Assembly (NCBI RefSeq): GCF_007989105.1
Contig: NZ_BJVK01000006.1
Span: 1 to 64,000, forward strand
Direction of reading: 5' to 3'
Origin: Lentilactobacillus kefiri
GTDB lineage: Bacteria; Bacillota; Bacilli; Lactobacillales; Lactobacillaceae
Length of the DNA stretch: 64,000 bases
The translations under genes and the position numbers were made by a program. Under the pieces are notes generated by a model. That model worked only from the letters and a program-made list of their open reading frames with translations, ran no database searches and was not told the DNA's origin. Positions 27,125 to 34,793 of the stretch are shown here, in pieces. How positions within the stretch are numbered: the first letter of the stretch is position 1; each line of letters opens with the position of its first letter.

Positions 27125-27876
27125 AAAATGATCTGGCTGATAAAATTGAGCCGATTTTTTCAGATGTCCAATTTAATTATGGCTTGCTGATTCGGATGAA
27201 TGGCCAAACATTGGTTGAACACAGAAGTAGGGCGTCGTTTCCATCGGCTTCCTTGATTAAGCTGGCAATATTGGCCGATATTTTAGATAGTCACATTCAA
27301 TTGGACCAAATGATTCCTGTTCATGAAGATCAATTAGTTGGCGGTGCTGGGGTGCTGCAACTCCTTCAACCACGCGACTGGAAATTACGAGATTTGTTAG
27401 CGTTAATGATTAGTGATTCTGACAATTCGGCAACAAACGTTGTGATTTCATTCATTGGTATGGAACACGTTCAAAATTATCTTAAAAGTAATGGCTTCGA
27501 ACAAACCAAGCTCAACCGTTATCTGATGGACGGGCGTTCATTGGCCCTTGGCATTGATAATTTCACCAGTGCAGAAGAGAGCTTGAGGCTTCTGGATTCG
27601 GTTTTGAGCCATGGTGCAACCATTGCTTCATGGTTTAAGGACCAACAATTTCGTTATAAATTGCCAGGTAATTTTGATGAATCAAATGAGAAGGTTGTTG
27701 TATACAATAAGACTGGCGAAGGGTATTTAATTGACCATGATGTTGCAAAAGTTGTATATAACAATAAAGCGGTTGACGTTGGACTGCTGACATCTGGTTC
27801 AAACCATCGAATGGATACACTTCACATTTTTAATCAGGTTGGCCAAACATTATTGGACTGGCTTAAAATGGAATAA
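27121..27876 (+). CDS. Cytosolic serine hydrolase of the class A beta-lactamase fold
   Basis: A 251-residue protein with all three motifs of class A beta-lactamases: SxxK at Ser44-Lys47 (SASLIKL), SDN at 100-102 (SDSDNSATN) and KTG at 197-199 (NKTGEG). The ESALAL-like region reads NRYLMDGRSLALGIDN and does not show a clear Glu166 equivalent, so it may not be a true lactamase. There is no signal peptide; the start ATG overlaps the stop of the YkfC-like gene. It is therefore an intracellular enzyme co-translated with a muropeptide endopeptidase. A carboxypeptidase, esterase or amidase acting on D-amino-acid-containing peptides is a reasonable guess but unproven. Confidence 0.85.
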   Translation: MKNDLADKIEPIFSDVQFNYGLLIRMNGQTLVEHRSRASFPSASLIKLAILADILDSHIQLDQMIPVHEDQLVGGAGVLQLLQPRDWKLRDLLALMISDSDNSATNVVISFIGMEHVQNYLKSNGFEQTKLNRYLMDGRSLALGIDNFTSAEESLRLLDSVLSHGATIASWFKDQQFRYKLPGNFDESNEKVVVYNKTGEGYLIDHDVAKVVYNNKAVDVGLLTSGSNHRMDTLHIFNQVGQTLLDWLKME

Positions 27877-27912
27877 AGTAACTTCATTTAGGATTAAACG
27901 TTTATTAATATG

Positions 27913-27956
27913 AAAGGGCTGAAACATCATTTACAGATGTTTCAGCCCTTTTTTGT
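27913..27956 (+). terminator. Terminator after the serine hydrolase gene
   Basis: AAGGGCTGAAACATC pairs with GATGTTTCAGCCCTT around a short loop, followed by TTTTTTGTA. It lies between convergent units. Confidence 0.92.
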
Positions 27957-27981
27957 ATATGGCAAGATGCGTCTTGTTTGG

Positions 27982-28230
27982 TTATAATTTGTAAATCATT
28001 TTGAGAGCTTCCTCAATTTTGTCATCATCAACTTTACCGTTATTAGCCAAACATTTTCGAATGTTTTCGGCAACCACGAGGCCCATCACTTTATCGAGGC
28101 TGGATCTCACAGCCATTAATTGAACCATGGTTTCCTGACAGGATTTATCGTCGTCCATCATTTTTAAGATACCGCGAATTTGTCCTTCGGTTCGTTTCAA
28201 GCGGTTGGTAATTTTCGGATCACACGCCAT
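27982..28230 (-). CDS. CsoR/CstR-family regulator, CstR-like (persulfide-sensing) type
   Basis: An 82-residue all-helical repressor of the DUF156 (CsoR/RcnR/FrmR/CstR) family. Cys31 (KSCQET) and Cys60 (RKCLANN) sit at the same positions as the two cysteines of staphylococcal CstR. The histidine that copper-sensing CsoR has four residues before the second cysteine is an asparagine here (Asn56), so copper sensing is unlikely and CstR-like persulfide or per/polysulfide sensing is favoured. An additional Cys3 is present. It ends the operon rhodanese - CoA-disulfide reductase - regulator, 12 bases after the reductase, with AAGGAGG before its ATG. It presumably represses its own operon through the operator near 30230. 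Confidence 0.85.
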   Translation of the reverse strand: MACDPKITNRLKRTEGQIRGILKMMDDDKSCQETMVQLMAVRSSLDKVMGLVVAENIRKCLANNGKVDDDKIEEALKMIYKL

Positions 28231-28242
28231 GGGTATTCCTCC

Positions 28243-29886
28243 TTAATGGATAATCCGTTCAGGATATGCTGCGCTGTAAGTTAAGAATGCACCATCCAAG
28301 TTCTTAACGTTAAAGCCGTCATTTTTCAAAATTCGTTCTGCAATATAACTTCGCTGACCACTTCGACAGCTGACAATAATTTGCTTGTCTTTGGGAATTG
28401 TGTTCAAGTGATCTCTGAGCGAATCAAGTGGGATATTGACCGCATTTGGCAGTCGGCCGTCTCGACTTAGTTCTTCTGGCGTTCGGACGTCGATAAGATA
28501 ATCACCGTTTCTAACTGCTTCATCTACTTGATCAAATTGAATATTTTCGGATAATCCCTCAAGCAAATTTTCGCCAGCGTAACCAATCATATTGACGGGA
28601 TCTTTGGCTGAACCAAAAGGTGGGGCGTAACTTAGTTCAAATTCCGGCAGATTGGTAATCTTCATTTTTGATTTGATTGCAACCGCCAAGACATCGATCC
28701 GTTTATCCACACTGTTTTTTCCAACTGCCTGGGCACCGTATAATTGGCCGGTCTTTGAATCGAACATGACTTTCAGCGAAAGTGGGGTTCCACCAGGAAA
28801 ATATCCCGCGTGACTTGAATTCGTTGTATGAACGGTCATGAAGTCGATGCCGGTTGATTGAAGCTGTTTTGCGTTCAATCCAGTTGCTGCAGCACCGAGA
28901 TCAAAGGTGCGAACAATGGCAGTTCCAATGCCGCCTTTATTGCGTCTGTTGATTCCCATAATGACATCGGCGACCTGCCGACCTTGGCGGTTCGCAGGCG
29001 ATGCCAGGGGGATTGATACGAGTTGGTTGGTGATCAAATCTTTAACCAGGATTGCGTCGCCAACAGCGTAAATATCTTGCTCAGATGTTTGGTAATGGTC
29101 ATCGACAATGATTCCACCACGATCACCGGTCTTAATGCCAACTTTTTGAATGAGTGATGTATCCGGGCGGACACCAACTGCCAAGATGACGATATCAGCA
29201 CTGACAACCGTATCATCACTGAGAGTTAACTGATCATTATTAATTTGTTTAACCCGGGTGTTTAACTTAACGTCAACTTTGTGTTCGGCCAGTTCTTTTT
29301 CAACAATTCCAGCCATTTCAAAATCTAAAAACGGCAGCACATGGTCACCCGCCTCAATTAAAGTGGTTTTGATTCCGCGGTTGGTCAGATTTTCAACGGC
29401 TTCGACACCGATTGATCCGGCGCCAATGACAGCCGCTGTTGCAGGATGGCTTTCAAGACGATTCATAATCTTATCAACATCGGGAATGTTTCTTAAGGTA
29501 AAGACATTGTTCGCCTTGGAAAGGCCAGTAATCTCTGGGATAACTGCTTTTGATCCTGGAGATAAGATGAGTTTATCATAGTCCAGAGTGTCTTGACTGC
29601 CGTCGTGGTTGACTGTTACCTGATGCTTTGCGGGGTTAATATCAGTGACTTCTGTGTTTGGTCTGACGTCAATTCTAAACCGTTGATTCAACTGTTCCGG
29701 ACTTTCAACAATTAAATCATTACGATCACTGATTTCGCCAGAAAGGTAGTAGGGTAAGCCACAATTTGCAAAGGAAACGTAGGGACCTTTATCCAGTACA
29801 ACAATTTCCGTGTCTTCGGACAATCTTCTTAAACGGGTAGCCGCAGACATTCCGCCTGCGACGCCACCAACAATTACGACTTTCAT
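28243..29886 (-). CDS. CoA-disulfide / persulfide reductase with C-terminal rhodanese domain
   Basis: A 547-residue flavoprotein. The N-terminal FAD fold is seen in VVIVGGVAGGMSAATRLRR and the catalytic cysteine in SFANCGLPYYLSG (Cys42). The NAD(P)H-binding site is AAVIGAGSIGVEAVENL and the second FAD motif QDIYAVGDAI. A dimerisation domain follows, then a rhodanese domain from about residue 455 with active Cys507 in VSCRSGQRS. This two-part architecture matches CoADR-RHD and NADH-dependent persulfide reductases, which reduce CoA disulfide or CoA persulfide and can release sulfide. Together with the separate rhodanese and a CstR-like regulator, it forms a reactive-sulfur handling operon. The ATG follows ATAGGAGGATATCTG. 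Confidence 0.93.
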   Translation of the reverse strand: MKVVIVGGVAGGMSAATRLRRLSEDTEIVVLDKGPYVSFANCGLPYYLSGEISDRNDLIVESPEQLNQRFRIDVRPNTEVTDINPAKHQVTVNHDGSQDTLDYDKLILSPGSKAVIPEITGLSKANNVFTLRNIPDVDKIMNRLESHPATAAVIGAGSIGVEAVENLTNRGIKTTLIEAGDHVLPFLDFEMAGIVEKELAEHKVDVKLNTRVKQINNDQLTLSDDTVVSADIVILAVGVRPDTSLIQKVGIKTGDRGGIIVDDHYQTSEQDIYAVGDAILVKDLITNQLVSIPLASPANRQGRQVADVIMGINRRNKGGIGTAIVRTFDLGAAATGLNAKQLQSTGIDFMTVHTTNSSHAGYFPGGTPLSLKVMFDSKTGQLYGAQAVGKNSVDKRIDVLAVAIKSKMKITNLPEFELSYAPPFGSAKDPVNMIGYAGENLLEGLSENIQFDQVDEAVRNGDYLIDVRTPEELSRDGRLPNAVNIPLDSLRDHLNTIPKDKQIIVSCRSGQRSYIAERILKNDGFNVKNLDGAFLTYSAAYPERIIH

Positions 29887-29897
29887 CAGATATCCTC

Positions 29898-30206
29898 CTA
29901 TCTTCTAACCGGGCCGTTCCATGCATTCATTCCGCCCTTAACGTTAATGACATTATAACCTGCTTTGGCAAGTAATTTTGCGGCTCGTATGCTTCGGGCG
30001 CCGGACCGGCAGATTAAATACCATGGTTGGTGCTTGGCTTGAGCACTAATTTGTTGCGCCAATTTAGATAGTGGCATGTTGACTGCTGATGGGATATGAC
30101 CGGTTTTGTACTCAAAATCTTCTCGAACATCAATCACCGTCGGATTGTGCTTTAGTTCGTCTTGAAGCTCATTAGTTGTCACTGATTTTACTTTTGAAAA
30201 TAACAT
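29898..30206 (-). CDS. Single-domain rhodanese-like sulfurtransferase
   Basis: A 102-residue rhodanese domain. Cys66 in YLICRSGARS is the persulfide-carrying residue, and the loop CRSGAR is of the six-residue type typical of sulfurtransferases. VIDVREDFEYKTGHIPSAVNMPL is the usual N-terminal hallmark. It acts in the cytoplasm, moving sulfane sulfur between thiols. It is first in the operon, 11 bases before the CoA-disulfide reductase gene; its start ATG follows AAGGAGAATTTGA, which directly adjoins the predicted CstR operator. Confidence 0.93.
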   Translation of the reverse strand: MLFSKVKSVTTNELQDELKHNPTVIDVREDFEYKTGHIPSAVNMPLSKLAQQISAQAKHQPWYLICRSGARSIRAAKLLAKAGYNVINVKGGMNAWNGPVRR

Positions 30207-30222
30207 TCAAATTCTCCTTTTT

Positions 30223-30238
30223 ATACCACTGGGGGTAT
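30223..30238 (-). promoter_or_regulatory. Predicted CsoR/CstR-type operator of the persulfide operon
   Basis: ATACCACTGGGGGTAT is a 16-base imperfect inverted repeat with the ATACC/GGTAT arms and G-rich centre known for CsoR- and CstR-type operators. It lies between a possible -10 (TATTCT, minus strand, near 30253) and the ribosome site of the rhodanese gene, so bound repressor would block transcription start or early elongation. Its regulator is encoded as the last gene of the same operon. Confidence 0.7.
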
Positions 30239-30289
30239 CTACTATCAAGTAGAATACCGTAAATTTTGAGCTTTGTAAACATGGGACAC

Positions 30290-30322
30290 AAAAAAAGCAT
30301 CGCCTAATCGCGATGTTTTTGG
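30290..30322 (-). terminator. Terminator of the OhrR-like regulator gene
   Basis: On the minus strand ACATCGCGATTAGGCGATGC folds into a short GC-rich hairpin followed by seven T. It separates the marR-type gene from the persulfide operon promoter. Confidence 0.75.
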
Positions 30323-30341
30323 ATGATGTGTTTATTGAATG

Positions 30342-30794
30342 TTAAAGATGTGATTCGTTATATGAATCTAATTTGGTTTCGATTGTCGACATTGTCTGAG
30401 AGCAGGCTTCCTTTTCTTCAGGGGTTAGTCCCAAAATGTCAAAACAGCTGTTAACCCGTTCAAAAACATTGTCACGCTTATTCTTAGCGTCATCAGTCAA
30501 TTCGATGATCACTGTTCGTTCATCGGATTCACTGCGGCTGCGAGTGATCCAACCGTGGCTTTCGAGCCGCTTTAATAACGGCGTTAAAGTACCACTGTCC
30601 AAGTGGAGGTATTCGCCCAATTGTTTGACTGACAGTGGGGCATATTGCCACAGTGTCAGCATCGCAATATACTGTGGATAGGTTAAATCAAATGGTTTAA
30701 GGGCTTGTTGGTAAAAGTGATTAAACTTTTTATTTGCTGTGTACACTTGGAAACATAGTTGTTGATCCAAGCGAATTGGTTTAGTTTTAGGCAT
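30342..30794 (-). CDS. MarR-family transcriptional regulator, OhrR-like with redox cysteine
   Basis: A 150-residue winged-helix regulator. DQQLCFQVYTANKKF near the N-terminus places a cysteine (Cys14) where OhrR of Bacillus has its peroxide-sensing Cys15. The DNA-binding part is LSVKQLGEYLHLDSGTLTPLLKRLE followed by the wing SRSESDERTVIIEL, which is close to the OhrR subgroup. Such proteins release DNA when the cysteine is oxidised by organic hydroperoxides. The start ATG at 30794 follows AGGAG by seven bases; an upstream in-frame ATG lacks a site. No ohrA peroxidase gene is next to it. Instead it is divergent from a polytopic membrane protein across a strong inverted repeat. Confidence 0.9.
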   Translation of the reverse strand: MPKTKPIRLDQQLCFQVYTANKKFNHFYQQALKPFDLTYPQYIAMLTLWQYAPLSVKQLGEYLHLDSGTLTPLLKRLESHGWITRSRSESDERTVIIELTDDAKNKRDNVFERVNSCFDILGLTPEEKEACSQTMSTIETKLDSYNESHL

Positions 30795-30882
30795 AATATT
30801 AACTCCTGTATGTTTGCAAGTGACCGCCACCGTTTTTGCACGGCACGGACTAGTCGATTCATTTCAAATTCTTTATGTTATT

Positions 30883-30952
30883 ATTGTAATGTATTCACAA
30901 TTAAAAGCAAGACAAACGTGTGAGGTCAATTTAATTGTAAACAATTAATTTG
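30883..30952. promoter_or_regulatory. Divergent control region with inverted repeats, predicted OhrR-like operator
   Basis: The 26 bases at 30927-30952 form an inverted repeat with 12-base arms, 11 of 12 matching, around a two-base centre; the core is AATTGTAAACAATT. A second, weaker pair, ATTGT (30883-30887) and ACAAT (30897-30901), lies closer to the regulator gene. The AT-rich ACAATT/AATTGT elements resemble known OhrR operators. They sit between the divergent starts at 30794 and 30975, so one or both transcripts are likely repressed here. Confidence 0.65.
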
Positions 30953-30974
30953 ATGACAAAGGGGATTATGACGT

Positions 30975-31673
30975 ATGAAAATTGGTAAATTAAGATTTAG
31001 CACATGGTTATTTTGGATCACAATTGTTTCGATGGTCGGGTACATTGGTTATTACGGCTATTGGTTTATGAAAGGTCAGCCAAAATTTCATGGTCAAATG
31101 TTACTGCTGGTGGAAGTCTTTATTGGGATCTTGATTGCCAGCCTGCCATTTTTGATTGAGAAGCTGGGAAACTTTTATTTTCCACAAATTGAATTGGTCT
31201 TCTTCTATATTTTCTTATACATGTCGATTTTCCTTGGATCCGGTCTTCAATTTTACGGCGTGACCTTTTGGGATAAGTACGAACATGTCTTATCAGCCAT
31301 GATGCTTGCTGGCTTGGGCTTTTCTATTTTCCAAGGGTTGCTCAGTGCAAGAGACAATGTTTCTAATAAGCCATTTTTGATGAGCCTATTTGCATTCGCC
31401 TTCGGTACCACTTGCGGGGTTTTCTGGGAACTTTACGAATTTACCGCTGATGGTTTAGGCGGCCTCAACCTTCAAAGATATGAAGAAGCCGGAAGATTAT
31501 TAGTTGGCCGGGCTGCTTTGATGGATACGATGACGGATCTGATCGCTGATTTAACAGGGGCATTTTTGATGGCTCTGATTGGATATCTCATGATGAAACA
31601 GGATCCAAGTTCAAGTCGGTACCTGGTATTTAAATCAAAACGACAAAACTTCTTTTCAAGTTACTACTTTTAG
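30975..31673 (+). CDS. Polytopic membrane protein, DUF2238/YjdF-like
   Basis: A 232-residue protein with six hydrophobic helices. Charged residues inside helices are conserved-looking: WDKYEHVLSAMMLAGLG, GVFWELYEFTADGLGG, and DTMTDLIADLTGAFLMAL. This H-x-glycine, E-L-Y-E and D-x3-D-x3-D layout recalls the DUF2238 (YjdF) family, whose function is unknown to me. ATG at 30975 has AAAGGGGA upstream. It is divergent from the OhrR-like regulator gene across a strong inverted repeat and may be its target. A tRNA-Leu gene follows 21 bases after the stop with no terminator between, so read-through is possible. Confidence 0.7.
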   Translation: MKIGKLRFSTWLFWITIVSMVGYIGYYGYWFMKGQPKFHGQMLLLVEVFIGILIASLPFLIEKLGNFYFPQIELVFFYIFLYMSIFLGSGLQFYGVTFWDKYEHVLSAMMLAGLGFSIFQGLLSARDNVSNKPFLMSLFAFAFGTTCGVFWELYEFTADGLGGLNLQRYEEAGRLLVGRAALMDTMTDLIADLTGAFLMALIGYLMMKQDPSSSRYLVFKSKRQNFFSSYYF

Positions 31674-31694
31674 TGTAAAATAATATATGTTGTT

Positions 31695-31778
31695 GCCCTC
31701 GTGGCGGAACTGGCAGACGCGCAGCGTTCAGGTCGCTGTTTGAGCAATCAAGTACAGGTTCGAATCCTGCCGAGGGCA
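31695..31778 (+). tRNA. tRNA-Leu (anticodon CAG)
   Basis: An 84-base class II tRNA. The acceptor GCCCTCG pairs with CGAGGGC followed by discriminator A; the D loop has GGCAGACGC. The anticodon stem CAGCG/CGCTG closes the loop TTCAGGT, giving CAG. A long variable arm follows, and the T arm is ACAGG-TTCGAAT-CCTG. CCA is not encoded. Confidence 0.96.
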
Positions 31779-31788
31779 TAACACAATA

Positions 31789-31837
31789 AAGAAGCACCTC
31801 AATCCATTAGGAACAATGGACTGAGGTGCTTCTTTTA
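31789..31837. terminator. Bidirectional terminator between tRNA-Leu and the second S53 protease
   Basis: GAAGCACCTCA plus TCCATT pairs with its complement to give a hairpin of about 18 pairs, flanked by A-rich and T-rich runs. Confidence 0.88.
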
Positions 31838-31867
31838 TACTGCTCTAATTTATCTTAATCATTCATT

Positions 31868-33754
31868 CTAATTAGAAGAATTTTCAGATCCAAACTTGTT
31901 ATAAAGTTTGTCAAAGTTAATGGTTCCCAAACCGGTTGCCTGGTTGTAAAGCTTGCCCGGTTGACCCGTGTAGTATAAGTTGTTGTTATTGTCTGCGTCA
32001 TCAAGAACTGTAAATGGTGAATCAGTTTCGGCAGCAAACTTATAAATTTGTGGATTCCAGAAACCTAATGGGGTATCGCGGCCACTGTTCATGACAGCAT
32101 TTGCAGCTGCCATTTGTGGGGCGACGAAACTTGTTCCGCCATTGACACTCCAGGACTTAATTGGATGATTGGTTAACTTCTTGGTCTTTTTGTCATACGA
32201 AAGATTATTACCTGATACGTAGGTTGCATAACCAGTCAGATTGTCAGCATTCGCTGAGACATCTGGTAAGTTACGACCGCCAGCGGTACCTGTGATAATT
32301 CTTGGATTCTTTTGGATTAGGAAGCCGCCTTTGACGTATTTAAGAAGTTCAATGGCTCTGAATGTGTTAACACCAGGAACACCTAATTGATATCTTGGGG
32401 TTGGGTTTAACAAGGAGAAGCCGCCACCGCTTCCGGCATATATGGATGGCTTGGATTCCGGCTTGCTGTAAGTGTCACCCCAGGCCCGTTCTTTATTAAC
32501 GGTGACGAGTTTGCCATCGATAATCTTAGTGTACGGAAGGGTGGTGCCACCGGTAATCACTTGGTAAGGCGAAGTTGAAAAGACATGGTTAAAGTCTTTC
32601 ATTGCCAATTCTCTTGGGCCATAGTCACCACTTGCTTTGAACACGGTAATTCCTTGAACGGCAGCCTGCTCCAACATCACATTGAAAGCATCACTATAAT
32701 CGGACATTGAGGAACTTGAATTCTGCTCCCAGTTGCTTGGTAGTTCCACATTGGGGCCAAAGCTGGTTGTCAGTTGTTTATCACGGTTATCGGAAATTGC
32801 TTTCATAAAAGTTGTGTAGTAAGTGGATGTTGAGGAGGTCTTCTGGTCAAGCGAAAGGCCAACGTAAGCATCAATATTGGCATCCGGGGCAACTGAAGCA
32901 GATTGGTTAACGTCCAATGTTGCTTCCATTTGTGGGGCACTAACACCCAGTGTCAGCATAAGGTCACCGGTCTTGTGACCGTCAACTGTGTAGATTTTGT
33001 TAATCCGGTTGGGATTGTCGTTAACGCCAACTTGATCTAAGTATGTTAAAACATCATCTTTTTTGAAATCAGAAAGGGTGATAATTCCAATTCGCTGACC
33101 TTGACCGGTTAATCCTTTGGCATACAAATTATTCAGCTGATACCGATCGGCGAATTTTAATGCACCATACTTTTTAGAAAACGAGGTCTTACTCAGATCT
33201 GTATTTGGTGATGTCGGGGCCTTTGGAATTGATGGGTTCAAACTTGATTTGGTCTTTTTTGTTTTAGGCTTCTTTGCATAAACCCCAATCACACTGATTA
33301 CCTTATCGGATAGCTTGGCAGGAAACTTTATCTTAGTCCGATATTGCTTTGAACCGATCTTGGTGCTTTTGGCATCAAACGCTTTAATCAGGTTGGCTCG
33401 GCTACCCCATACTTTTAATGCTAAATTTCCGGGATAAACCGCGGATTTCAAATGATATTTGGCAAGGTAGTTACTGAAATCACTGATTTCTGACTGACTT
33501 CTACCAAATTTGTCTGCAACCTGATCCGGTGTCAGATATTTATGAAAATTCGATGATGTCGGATCGACGGTATCATATGTGTAATCGGTCAATTGGGATT
33601 CACTTTGAGGCTTAAATGCGATATTTGCCACAACCGTATTTGAACCCTTTACTGATGGCAGCTTAAATGATGCTGCTTTGGAACTGATCGTTGAACTTCC
33701 CAAAAGAACGATTATTCCGCTCAATAATCCTAAGGTTATTCTGTTTCCCCTCAT
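31868..33754 (-). CDS. Second secreted S53 (sedolisin-type) peptidase
   Basis: A 628-residue preproprotein, paralogous to the S53 enzyme at 18985. The signal peptide is RITLGLLSGIIVLLGSSTISSKA. The propeptide shows TVDPTSSNFHKYL and the GNLALKVWGSRANLIKAF region. Glu277 and Asp281 (MEATLDV, E-x3-D), Asp377 (KASGDYGPRE) and Ser542 (GGTSFVAPQMAA) form the complete catalytic set. The C-terminus (NNLYYTGQPGKLYNQATGLG) is almost identical to that of the first copy. ATG at 33754 follows AAGAAGTGG and is preferred over a start 11 codons upstream. It is monocistronic with a strong terminator. Acid-active extracellular proteolysis is expected. Confidence 0.93.
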   Translation of the reverse strand: MRGNRITLGLLSGIIVLLGSSTISSKAASFKLPSVKGSNTVVANIAFKPQSESQLTDYTYDTVDPTSSNFHKYLTPDQVADKFGRSQSEISDFSNYLAKYHLKSAVYPGNLALKVWGSRANLIKAFDAKSTKIGSKQYRTKIKFPAKLSDKVISVIGVYAKKPKTKKTKSSLNPSIPKAPTSPNTDLSKTSFSKKYGALKFADRYQLNNLYAKGLTGQGQRIGIITLSDFKKDDVLTYLDQVGVNDNPNRINKIYTVDGHKTGDLMLTLGVSAPQMEATLDVNQSASVAPDANIDAYVGLSLDQKTSSTSTYYTTFMKAISDNRDKQLTTSFGPNVELPSNWEQNSSSSMSDYSDAFNVMLEQAAVQGITVFKASGDYGPRELAMKDFNHVFSTSPYQVITGGTTLPYTKIIDGKLVTVNKERAWGDTYSKPESKPSIYAGSGGGFSLLNPTPRYQLGVPGVNTFRAIELLKYVKGGFLIQKNPRIITGTAGGRNLPDVSANADNLTGYATYVSGNNLSYDKKTKKLTNHPIKSWSVNGGTSFVAPQMAAANAVMNSGRDTPLGFWNPQIYKFAAETDSPFTVLDDADNNNNLYYTGQPGKLYNQATGLGTINFDKLYNKFGSENSSN

Positions 33755-33827
33755 ACATGCCACTTCTTTCTTGCAATATTTATACATAAATTATAACGCT
33801 ATTTGAATCAAAACCTGCTTTAGTGCC

Positions 33828-34149
33828 TTACTTTGAAAAAATCACGCTGTTAATGCCAAATACATTCATCACGTACAAAATAAGGATAACTGAGTTGGTG
33901 ATTGCTGAAAAAACGATCAGGTCATATCTAAGGGTCGTGTGATAGATACTAAAGCTCCAGCCACTGTTATATTTTTTGCCTTTGTAGGTGAATGAAACGA
34001 TTATCAAAAACAGGCTTAAAATTCCTTGGATAATCATGCCGATAATATAGATAAAGGAATTGCCATAGGAATATTGAAATAGGTATAAACCGACACAGAA
34101 AGCGTCAATTAAGATTGTTATGAATGGGATAGGAATCAGCTCTTTTCAT
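33828..34149 (-). pseudogene. Small membrane protein gene with an apparent frameshift near its start
   Basis: From 34037 down to 33828 one frame encodes 69 residues with two hydrophobic helices. The same frame is open further upstream and reads like the front of the same protein (LIPIPFITILIDAFCVGLYLF, written here only as its helix), but no start codon is in that frame. In the neighbouring frame, ATG at 34149 follows TGGGGAT and encodes MKR before running into a stop 15 codons on. Removing one A from the four-A run just after that ATG would join both into a protein of about 106 residues with four hydrophobic helices. So this is a one-base lesion or sequencing slip; a shorter product starting at 34037 cannot be excluded. 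Function unknown. Confidence 0.5.
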
Positions 34150-34344
34150 TTTAATATCCCCATTATATCAAACCGCACAATTCGGGGGTCGGTAGGGGGT
34201 TGATGATGGATAACGATCGCTGCACTGACGGCTAAAAATCATTTGATTATATCCCTAAACTTATTAATTGCTTTTTGATTATAAACGTTGCATTATAGTG
34301 GTGTAGACAAGTAATGGTTCCGCTTACATGAAAGGGTGATTGGT

Positions 34345-34785
34345 ATGTATAAAAACATTTTAGTTCCGTTGGACGGAAGTAAGAATTCACAACTTGCTTT
34401 AGAGGAAGCATGCAAGTTGGCAAAGCAATTCGACTCTACAATTCATTTGGTAACAGTTATTAATAACACCAATTTCTATTATGGAGCTGGAGCTGCCGGC
34501 ATGCCGCCTCGTATGTATGACGACCAGCGTGACATTGCTGAGAACATTATTAATGCAGCAAAGAAATATGCCGATTCACAAGGCGTTAAGTACGAGAGCT
34601 CCATTGATACTGGAAACCCTAAGAATATCATTGCTCATGTATATCCAGACGAGCATGATGTTGATTTGATTGTCATTGGTAAATCCGGTGTCGATGCGAT
34701 CAACCGGGTATTGATTGGTTCAACCACTGCATTCGTTGTACGTAATTCAACAACCAAGGTTTTAGTTGTTAATACCAAAGGCTAA
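34345..34785 (+). CDS. Universal stress protein (UspA family), ATP-binding type
   Basis: A 146-residue Usp with the strand ILVPLDGSKNS at the start and the complete nucleotide signature VIGKSGVDAINRVLIGSTT (G-x2-G-x9-G-S) near the C-terminus. A loop rich in glycine and methionine (GAGAAGMPPRMYDD) lies in the middle. ATG at 34345 has AAAGGG eight bases upstream; a GTG three codons earlier lies within that site. It is monocistronic. It shares its family with the gene at 11054 but differs clearly in sequence, so the two probably respond to different conditions. Confidence 0.9.
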   Translation: MYKNILVPLDGSKNSQLALEEACKLAKQFDSTIHLVTVINNTNFYYGAGAAGMPPRMYDDQRDIAENIINAAKKYADSQGVKYESSIDTGNPKNIIAHVYPDEHDVDLIVIGKSGVDAINRVLIGSTTAFVVRNSTTKVLVVNTKG

Positions 34786-34793
34786 AGTCAATA

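Noticed and set aside
27982-28230. Calling the CsoR-family regulator a copper sensor
   Set aside because: The histidine ligand position is asparagine, no copper ATPase or chaperone is nearby, and the operon carries sulfur-transfer enzymes.
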